This document shows positions 56,945 to 64,000 of a stretch of 64,000 nt of DNA, in pieces. A program made the translations under genes and the position numbers. The DNA is from Fragum whitleyi. Lineage: Eukaryota; Mollusca; Bivalvia; Cardiida; Cardiidae. The first letter of the stretch is position 1. Every line of letters starts with the position of its first letter. Location: the NCBI GenBank assembly GCA_948146395.1, contig OX411547.1, positions 59,791,566-59,855,565 on the forward strand, read 5' to 3'. The notes under the pieces were generated by a model. It had not been told where the DNA came from. It searched no databases and saw nothing but the letters and a program-made list of their open reading frames with translations.

Positions 56945-57156
56945 TAATGCCCTGTGAAGAGAACATGGTGTACATGCCATCTGGTCCTAAAGACCAGAAA
57001 CAGTGTCGAGACTACATCATTGGTAACGAGACAAGTGTGAAAGACGAAACTCAAGCAACAGAAGGATGTTTCTGTAAAGAAGGCTTGTACATGGACGTGG
57101 ACAAGTGTGTCAAAGAAGAGGATTGTGGGTGTGTCTATGAGGGATTATATTATTCT
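56945..57156 (+). CDS. Exon v: TIL domain
   Basis: Acceptor tgttacag; donor GTAAGT at 57157; ends phase 0. Encodes VMPCEENMVYMPSGPKDQKQCRDY…TEGCFCKEGLYMDVDKCVKEEDCGCVYEGLYYS in pieces. C-x…C…C-x-C-x-x-G-(L/Y)…C-V…D-C-G-C is the trypsin-inhibitor-like cysteine-rich domain that follows VWD-C8 in zonadhesin-type proteins. The following exon was not found; a DIRS element begins 256 nt later. Confidence 0.93.
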
Positions 57157-57411
57157 GTAAGTTGTTAGAGTTTGTTTTAGATGTGAGAGTACATTTGACT
57201 TTTTAGCTTAAACATTGATTTATAGCTCATCTGAGCACAAAACACTCACGTGAGTTGTTTTGATCTGTAAAAGAATCCAACAAAACTAGGCCATTGAATT
57301 TCAATTGATCTTTACAGAAATTTACCATGGGTGAAGTCATTTCATTGGAAAAAAAATAATCAAAGAACCATAATTACTATGATTGCTTTGGCAATCAAAA
57401 GAAAATGGTAA

Positions 57412-57544
57412 GAAATTGAAAAATTAACCAAGACTTACCTTCGAAGATGGGAAGTTGAAGGTTGATTCCAATTTCACTGACCATAAACTCCTTGAGGGCT
57501 CACACAGAGAGAGATAACGCAGCAATCCAGCAGCCAGTAATCAG
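57412..57544. repeat. DIRS 3'-side terminal repeat with extension
   Basis: Terminal GAAATTGAAAAATTAACC, then from 57471 the part shared in inverse with 63477-63547 (atttcactgaccataaactc…gagataacgcagcaatcca…ccagtaatcag). Confidence 0.85.
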
Positions 57545-57704
57545 GTTTTAGAGATAAATTAATCCAAGTTCTGCAATATTATTATGGAGCTTGGTTGTCA
57601 TTTATTTTATATATTGATAATTTCACTTGTAGAGCTTAGAAGTAATTACATCTATTGATAATTTCGAAATACTTTCCCCATTGGGTGGGTTTAGGGAGGG
57701 TGTT

Positions 57705-57821
57705 TGAGCCCTCAAGGAGTTTATGGTCAGTGAAATTGGAATCAACCTTCAACTTCCCATCTTCGAAGGTAAGTCTTGGTTAATTTTTCAATTTCACTTC
57801 CCATAAACCCTTGATGAGCCC
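57705..57821. repeat. DIRS internal complementary region
   Basis: 57705-57795 is the inverse of 57412-57502, with no mismatch seen; 57791-57821 is the inverse of the other end (63517-63547) with one mismatch. The two ends overlap in GAAAT, so the exact element edge is uncertain within five bases. Confidence 0.88.
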
Positions 57822-57966
57822 AACAGAGATTTGAGAGCTTGTATTTTGAAATTACAATTTTAACTAACCAATGATGTTTTAAATATTCATTTACACAAGC
57901 TTTAGACAGCATCATCAGTAGAAATCATATAAAAGAAACATACATATGTACAACTATCACATTCCA

Positions 57967-59138
57967 TTAATTTCCCGCCATTATTGCCTTTTGAACTGTT
58001 GCTAGGTTTTCAATGACTTTGTCATAAAAGCGGGCGAATGTTTTAGCATTTGACCAGCCTGCAGTCTTTATGATGGTATCCAGATCCACCCCTGTTTGAT
58101 TTGCCCTTGATGTAGCGGCAGCTCTAGTACTGTGAGGAGCATAGTTATTCCCTAATCCAGCTTTTTGCATAACAGATTTTATCCAGCGGCTAATGGTACT
58201 GCGAGAAACCCCTTTATGAGGGCTCATTGTACTAATAATTAACCTCTCGCTTTGTCTTAGAGGTTCTGTCCTTAGTAAATATTCCTCTAAACACTAAAGA
58301 CTGTTTGTAGCTGAAAACCTGGTCTTGATTGTTTCAGAACGGAACTATTTTGAATCGTCACTTGATTCTTATCATATTTAAATTTTACATCATTCAAATT
58401 TAACAAGTGTAAAGTTTGACAGCATTGAGCTGTTACCAATAAGTACAACATACATAATTTTTGTGAAAGTTGTAATAGTGTTACACAATTTTGTTGTCGA
58501 AAAAATCGTAGTACAATGTCAACATCCCAAATAACTGTATATTTGGGTAAAGTTGGTCTTAACTTAAAGCATCCTTTCATAAATCTTGAAATGTGTCCAT
58601 TATCATGGATATCTGTATTACTACAAAGTTTAATAAAAGTACTAAGAGCAGATCTAGCTGTATTCAGAGCACTATAACGAGTCCCCTTTTCAAACAATTG
58701 TGAAAGAAATTTTAGAATTAGGTTTATATTTGCTTGAGTGGGATCATGGCATTTCCCACAGAAATGTATCCATTGTTCAACATATCGGTTGTATTGCAAC
58801 TTTGTTGATTTTTGCCAAGATTGAAGGATAAGTTCCCGAGCTTTTGTAGGTACTCCTTGTGCCTTGAGTGCCTTCCCGATATAGGAAAAACACCTAGCCT
58901 CAATTTTTTGAGGGGATGTTGTAGATGAGGTTTGTGAGGCAATGACAGGATTGTCTGTGTTGGTGGGAGTAGGTGGCATGGTCCCCATATAATATGTAGA
59001 AGGCTGGGCCACCAACACTGAGTTGGCCACAGAGGGGCTATGAGTACTCCTGTGGCTTGGTCTTCTTCCACTTTTTGTAGAATTCTTGTAATCAGACTGA
59101 AAGGAGGGAACATATAGAAAAAAATTTTGTCCCAACAA
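57967..59138 (-). pseudogene. DIRS tyrosine recombinase, frameshifted, catalytic Arg lost
   Basis: N-terminal core-binding part reads LILQSWQKSTKLQYNRYVEQW…LFEKGTRYSALNTARSALS. The segment where the family has a conserved Gln-Arg before C/G-Q-T reads VTAQCCQTLHLL, so the first catalytic arginine is a cysteine, which a CpG C-to-T change explains. The frame shifts near 58290; the C-terminal part then reads VSRSTISRWIKSVM…APHSTRAAATSRAN (H-x-x-R kept)…AGWSNAKTFARFYDK (W and Tyr kept), ending at 57967. Overlaps the 3' end of the RNase H frame. Non-functional as it stands. Confidence 0.85.
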
Positions 59139-60912
59139 AAACTAAATGCATCAATCTTCCATGCTTGAAAATCAGGGTACCTTGTGCAGTATTTATCAAT
59201 TTTGTTGTTTATTCTAGAAGCAAAAAGATCCACAGTCATGTTAGGATAAATGTTTTTTATCTTGACAAAAATTGACTTATCTAGGGACCATTCCAGATCA
59301 TCATTGCATTTGCGCGAAAGCCGGTCGGCTTCTTTATTGCAGGACCCAGCCACATGAGCAGCTGTCAGATGAATTTGTCTTTCAATGCACCAGTTCCAAA
59401 TTGATCGGGCAATATTATTTAATTCCATCATTTTCCCCCCAAATTTTGATATGTAAGAAACACTAGTTGTATTGTCCATATAGACCTTGATATGAGTTTT
59501 ACTGGTGTTCTGACACAATGCCATTAAAGTCAATTGACATGCCTTTAATTCTAAAATGTTTATGTGAGAATCTTGTTCTTCTATTGACCATTTTCCTCTA
59601 GTTTTCCTACCATCAGTCTCACAATAGCCCCCCCCCCCCAACCTACCATTGAGGAATCAGTGTAAATGGCCAATTTTGGTTTACCATGTGAGATCAATTT
59701 GTAGCTGTCCTGAACTTTTTTTATCCACCAATTTAAAGAAAGATGACATGACTGATTAATTTTCATGTAACTATCAAAATTTCCTTTATTGACTTTCAAG
59801 TATTTATCTCTCTCTTTCTCGAGGGGCCGTATATTTAAAGTGGCATATTCAACCCCTGGCTCTGCAGCCACTAGTTTGCCGACTAATTTTGAGAACAGTC
59901 GAATTGTTGTTCTTCTTTTTAGTATAAAATTTTTACAAAGAGAGACAAGTTCTATTTTTCTCTCCTCTGTAAGGGATATTGTCATTGAAATAGAGCAAAG
60001 GACAAAACCAAGAAATATTATTTTTTGGCAGGGTATAAGCACTGATTTTTCTAAGTTTATTGTCAATCCCAAAGAATCTAGTAGTTTTACAGTATCTAAA
60101 ATATTTTGTTCGCATTTTTCGTATGTTGAGCTTTGTAAACATGAATCATCTATATAGGCCGAACTTACATGACCTTGTGATCTTAGGGTTGCAAATACTG
60201 GTTTAAGAATTTTTGAGAAAACCCGAGGACTTGAACTTAAACCCATCACGAGCGCGCAGTATTCATATTTTTTACCCTCATACCAGAACCTGAGATATTT
60301 TCGATCTTCCTTTGCTACTGGTATAGAATAATATGCATCTGTCAAATCAACAGATGCAAACCAACAATTTTTTCTCATAGAAGATACAGCTGATTGCAGT
60401 GTTTCCATTTTGAAATGAATAGGAGAAATAAATTGTTCATTAAAACTTTTCAGATTTAAAATAAGTCGAATATTTCCATTACTCTTTTCTCTGTAAAAAA
60501 TGTTAGATATATATTCGTTCTGCTCACTATGATTTTCCACTTGTTCAATTATTTTTGATTCTAAGAACTTGTTAATTTCTACATTAATTTGATTGTTTTC
60601 TTGTAGGTTAAAGTAATAAGAGCTAGGAATCTTTATTTGTTTGGGAGTGTCTATTGTTTCTAATTTGTAACCACAAATTGTTTTTAAAATCCATTGATCT
60701 GATGTTAATTCTTGCCATTTTTCTAAGATCAGTTTTGTTTTTCCTGCTACAAAATTTTCTTTGGTGTTTTTTAATGTGTAAGTGTTATTACTTACACTTA
60801 TCGTCGTTTGAGATATTTGGTTCCCTGATTTTGTGGCCTCCTGGTTCCTGGGTTGTGCATTGTTTTGAACTGTTGTCTGCTTGTTGTCTTCTTCCCCCTG
60901 TAATTTTGCCAA
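58724..60912 (-). pseudogene. DIRS reverse transcriptase / RNase H, frameshift at a C run
   Basis: RT part 59581-60912: IFYREKSNGNIRLILNLKSFN, FASVDLTDAYYSIPV (catalytic Asp), LVMGLSSSPRVF, AYIDDSCLQ (catalytic Asp pair), LGF and KLVGKL. RNase H starts at IYTDSSMVGWGGG, where a run of ten C on the + strand (59631-59640) shifts the frame. It continues in 58724-59641 with NILELKA, VYMDNTTSVSYI and AAHVAGSCNKEADRLSR. After it comes the conserved DIRS C-terminal region (VDLFASRINNK…PLWPTQCWW). The RT frame overlaps gag by 115 nt, as in other DIRS elements. The C-run shift could be a sequencing error. Confidence 0.88.
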
Positions 60913-61816
60913 CCCCCCACCTTTTTGGCTAAAAAAGGCTTCTTGTAGCTTTTGCTGTTGTTGTTTCTTGGACTGGTTACTATTGGAAGTTTTGAATCTG
61001 TGAGAGATTTCACTGCTTCCGGCCCAAATAACTTGTTGGCTGACATCTCCCTATCTGCCAAAGACTTAAAACAGTTATCCAAATCTCTTTTCACTTTTTC
61101 TCGTCTGGTCTGATTGGTAGTTTGGATTCCGTCGGCGAGTAGTTTGAAGGTGTCCGTGATCAACACTCGCAACTTTGGATCTGCTTTTTGTGCCATTCCT
61201 AAAGCTTTTACCAGAGGAACAGCTACTTGTGTCAAAATACCAAGGGACTTTTGTGAAGCAAGATCAGAAAATTTTGTTTGAGGAGGTAATTGACGCCAGA
61301 TGCATTCTTCAATTTTGGCCACCTGAAGCCATTCAGCGTTGACAGGCCGTTTGTGTGTCTGTTTAAGGTCCTTTATTTTTTCAGCGGATCCTTTGAATCT
61401 GACCGTTCTATTGACAACGTCTGCCAGTTTGGAGTCAATTTCTGGACCTACTTCTTGTTCTTCGGTGAAGAACTCTTCAAAATCATTGAATTCAGAATTA
61501 TCTCAGTCAGTGCATTGTTGTCCGGGGCCACGTAGGTGTCAATGTCGATCCATCCTTCGTTATCGTTTGTTTCCTCGTCGTCGGACACGCTTTCCTGTCG
61601 CTTTCTTTTAGAAGTGCCTGGCATATTTTCTGTCGTCTTCATTTTGTTTACCTCCGATTTGAGGCCTTTCATTTCACATGACAACTCCCCGACTGTCTTG
61701 GCAATGCCGGAAAACTCGGTCATTCGCTTTTCCAGCTGGCTAAAAATAGCCTCACCCCTCTTCACCATCTTTTCCACGGGGCTCAAAGCGGGGATTTCGT
61801 TTTTCTCAGAACTCAT
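60798..61816 (-). pseudogene. DIRS gag-like ORF1, frameshifted
   Basis: Starts at an ATG (61814-61816) with MSSEKNEIPALSPVEKMVKR. It has a coiled-coil-like stretch (LEKRMTEFSGIAKTVGELS), a basic patch TSKRKRQE and an acidic stretch, then a one-base shift near 61490-61500. It continues through VNRTVRFKG…VAKIEECIWRQLPPQTKFSDLASQKSL…FKLLADGIQ to 60798 with a basic Gln/Asn-rich tail. No zinc knuckle seen. Role inferred from position and basic composition. Confidence 0.7.
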
Positions 61817-63476
61817 GATTCTGTAATAAAATCGAAAAAACAATATACTTTACTCACCCTTATTGTTCAATATCCTATTTTTCCCGAAACGTGTTATCCA
61901 TTACACAGAGAATTTAAAATTCTAAAAAAAAAAACAAAAAAACAATCGATATTATAAACACAATTTCTTTGTTATCGAGAACACGCGCGAAGAGTTAGTC
62001 GGGATCCCAAAAAACCCAGCAGCCCTGGACAGGTGTACTGCAAAAGCAAAACTTTCCCATGAGAAATCAATAAGTTAAGTAAACAGGGACCTGCCATCCC
62101 TCGGAATCTCGATATTATCTTGATTTGTTTATGATAATGATGGTTCTTTAGTCCATCTTCCCATAGGAACTTAACTGTAGAAAAATTCGACAGGTAGTCA
62201 ACTACGTGGCGGACCGAAAGCTACCCTCCGAGCAATTTTTTAACTTTAAATCTACCAAGTCCGAATATAAGTCATATGCCATATTAAATGACAAAGCCAG
62301 GTCTGCCTTTGTAAAAGACAAGCAGTTCCGTATTTTGAACGGTTTCCAAACGACCAAGTTACAAATAATCATATTAGTTGTTTGTGTGGATTCTGCGCAA
62401 TCCGCGCAAACTGAGAATTTCACACTACCAATGTAGCCACGACAATCCAAAGAATTATATCCGTGTTTTCTTGGTCGCTTCTCATGTTTTTCACTACCGA
62501 TGTATTGACGGCAGTCAAACAGAATCATATCAGTGGCCTGTCGGCCGATTCTTAAATAATGGTTTCCGATGCCGATGTTGTGATGACGGTCACAAAGAAT
62601 CATATCAGTGGCTTGTCGGCCGATTCTTCAATTTTTCACTACCCATGTAGTGACGACGGTCACAAAGAATCATATCATTGGCTTGTCGGCCGATTTTTCA
62701 CTACCGATGTAGTGACGACGGTCACAAAGAATCATATCAGTGGCTTATCGGCCGTTTCTTCAATTTTTCACTACCGATGTAGTGACGACGGTCACAAAGA
62801 ATCATATCATTGGCTTGTGGGCCGATAACTTCAATTTTTCACTACCGATGTAGTGACGACGGTCACAAAGAATCATATCAGTGGCTTGTCGGCCGATTCT
62901 TCTATTGCTAACTACCGATGTAGTGACGATGGTCTCAAAGAATCATATCATTGGCGTGAGACGATTCTTCATAAATGGTCTTAAAACACGAATTTCTCTG
63001 TTTTGCACCATTGGCTATTTTGGAAATATTGCACCGCAACACTTCCAAGACCCCAGGGGATAATGCATCATCCCCCTGGACATTTTATGGGGTACCCCAT
63101 TTTATGTCCGAGACCGTGACCGTAATGATTTGTACTTTCTCCGTCATCCCGACATAAAGCAATCCTGTTCCGATTTTCTCGACCGTTTTAAATGTTAATG
63201 CAGTAGATGTCCAGCTATTTCTCTATGTTTTAATCGCGATCGCATTGTAGGTACTCCAAAGAAGGGATCCAGCTTAATTTTAAATCTTAATTTTTTAATA
63301 AAATGAATAAATTGCACTATTAATTTGTCTTAAAAAAACGCCGTGAAATTTAAATCTTCGCGAGAGAATTTAATCGTACTTACGGCAGCAGAAATTGCTA
63401 AGTCCGTAAACTATAATTAATTAATTTCCTGATCCACAAAAAACACGTGTTGATGCTGGCTGAAGGACGCCTCGTT
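61817..63476. other. Long 5' leader of the DIRS element
   Basis: 1.66 kb between the right terminal repeat and the gag start, mostly taken up by the minisatellite at 62490-62970. Open frames on both strands cross it (for example 62206-62436 +, 62202-62603 -). They have no recognised domain and are probably by-products of the repeat. Confidence 0.5.
62490..62970. repeat. ~70-bp minisatellite in the DIRS leader
   Basis: Seven units with the core 'cactaccgatgtagtgacga', 'cggtcacaaagaatcatatca', '(g/t)tggcttgtcggccgattctt', spaced about 66-76 nt. Alternating units carry 'atcagtggc' and 'atcattggc', hinting at a higher-order 140-bp period. Confidence 0.88.
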
Positions 63477-63547
63477 CTGATTACTGGCTCCTGGATTGCT
63501 GCGTTATCTCTCTTTGGGGCCCATCAAGGGTTTATGGGAAGTGAAAT
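63477..63547. repeat. DIRS 5'-side inverted terminal repeat
   Basis: ctgattactggctcctgg…gcgttatctctctttgg…gggtttatgggaagtgaaat; inverse of 57471-57544 with several mismatches near the outer end. Confidence 0.88.
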
Positions 63548-64000
63548 ATTTTTCTCAAAGTATGGTAACAAGCCTAAAACTTTTTAATTTTGTATGTAGG
63601 TTTGATCTTCTGGGTCAATGGGTCAAGTCTCAAAAAAAACTTTTTTTACTACATTAAAACTTTGTGCATTGCTTTTATCTCCCTATTTGGTTAAAAATTT
63701 GGGCTGTTTCATGCTGGAACCCTATTCACTGATTTTTGGCCTTCTTTAAAATACTAAACACATAATTTCAAGTCCTTGAAAATACCAAAATATTCTGCAA
63801 TAGATACAATGAAATCATTCTATAAACTGTGTTAAATGTAACTTGGATAATTTTAATGAATGAATTTCAAACATTTTGTTGACTTTTGTCAAGTCTGTGC
63901 GACATAATTGAGACAAAGTCATCACTATGACTAGTTAATGCTTTGCAAATGTTATCTCTTGATAAACTATCTTGTTTGCAATAATTTGCTTCATTTCATA
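63548..64000 (+). other. Downstream flank, nothing recognised
   Basis: AT-rich sequence after the DIRS element with no splice-bounded coding signal. The next exon of the host gene should lie here or beyond the window. Confidence 0.5.

Larger units (their letters stand above)
552..57156 (+). other. Host gene span: CNTNAP-like fibrinogen modules, EGF, VWD-C8-TIL protein (partial)
   Basis: Twenty-two exons on the + strand, each with an AG acceptor and GT donor, join with consistent phases into one open frame of about 1,106 codons. Domain order: three fibrinogen-like modules of the neurexin IV/contactin-associated type, three calcium-binding-type EGF domains, one VWD domain, a C8 cysteine region and a TIL domain. 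All are extracellular domain types, so a secreted or membrane-anchored protein is inferred; no signal peptide or membrane segment lies in the window. VWD-C8-TIL units occur in zonadhesin, tectorin, mucins and IgGFc-binding protein, but I know no named gene with this combination. The 5' and 3' ends are outside the window or beyond the DIRS insertion. Several introns exceed 5 kb and are filled with mobile elements. Confidence 0.85.
57412..63547 (-). mobile_element. DIRS-type retrotransposon, inactivated
   Basis: 6.1 kb on the - strand with inverted terminal repeats (57471-57544 and 63477-63547), a 59-nt extension at the 3' end, and an internal complementary region (57705-57821) that matches the inverse of both outer ends. 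This layout, together with a tyrosine recombinase and a DIRS-type RT/RNase H, identifies the group. Gene order on the - strand is gag, RT/RNase H, tyrosine recombinase. Frameshifts occur in gag, at the RT-RNase H border and in the recombinase. The 3'-end copy in the internal region matches over 91 bp without visible difference, so insertion is recent despite the broken genes. Confidence 0.9.

Noticed and set aside
59272..60157. Frames on the + strand opposite the DIRS RT/RNase H
   Set aside because: Shadows of the - strand genes, which carry the RT and RNase H motifs.
62490..62970. CRISPR-like array
   Set aside because: Units are contiguous tandem repeats without unique spacers, in a eukaryotic retrotransposon.

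Overview
This is animal genomic DNA, most likely from a bivalve mollusc, possibly a heterodont clam. The bivalve call is inferred from the repeat style: tRNA-headed SINEs, dense short hairpin elements, 'AGCTCACCTGAGC' and 'TGCCCCCGATAGGG' repeats, AAGGTCAAGGTCA tracts, and DIRS and Ngaro retrotransposons. I cannot name the species. There are no bacterial-type genes; coding sequence lies in short exons with GT-AG borders separated by AT-rich, repeat-filled introns. || One host gene runs on the + strand from before base 1 to at least 57156. I recognise 22 exons (552 to 57156) whose splice phases agree across every junction, giving 3,320 nt, about 1,106 codons. The partial product reads as an extracellular multidomain protein: three modules resembling the fibrinogen-like region of neurexin IV/contactin-associated proteins (552-11970, 15797-20760, 23298-26591), three calcium-binding-type EGF domains (27296-35188), then a von Willebrand type D domain, a C8 domain and a TIL domain (35674-57156). 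Both gene ends lie outside what I can see. Upstream of two exons are decayed tandem exon copies. || The introns hold many transposable elements: at least seven families of short inverted-repeat elements, SINEs, a LINE 3' end, a mariner-like shell, two elements with related termini at 10.2 and 56.1 kb, and a 7.4-kb TA-flanked interval bounded by 29-bp terminal inverted repeats carrying clustered CGTTCAATCA motifs (2577-9978). Repeats often end 14-150 nt upstream of a 3' splice site. || Two full-length tyrosine-recombinase retrotransposons are present. The first (41789-48326, + strand, inside the VWD-region intron) is Ngaro-like: gag with a CCCH finger, reverse transcriptase/RNase H, tyrosine recombinase and an SGNH hydrolase, bounded by split direct repeats A1...B1A2...B2 that look identical pairwise, so it inserted recently. 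Its recombinase has one frameshift, and the hydrolase has no usable ATG but lies in frame with the recombinase if a 38-nt GT-AG segment is removed. The second (57412-63547, - strand, just past the TIL exon) is a DIRS-type element with inverted terminal repeats and an internal complementary region. Its genes are broken by frameshifts, its recombinase seems to lack the first catalytic arginine, and its 5' leader holds a ~70-bp minisatellite. || The most worthwhile leads are the recombinase-hydrolase junction and the unusual A2-B2 segment of the Ngaro-like element, the 7.4-kb inverted-repeat interval, the domain architecture of the host gene, and the clustering and single orientation of one hairpin repeat upstream of splice acceptors.
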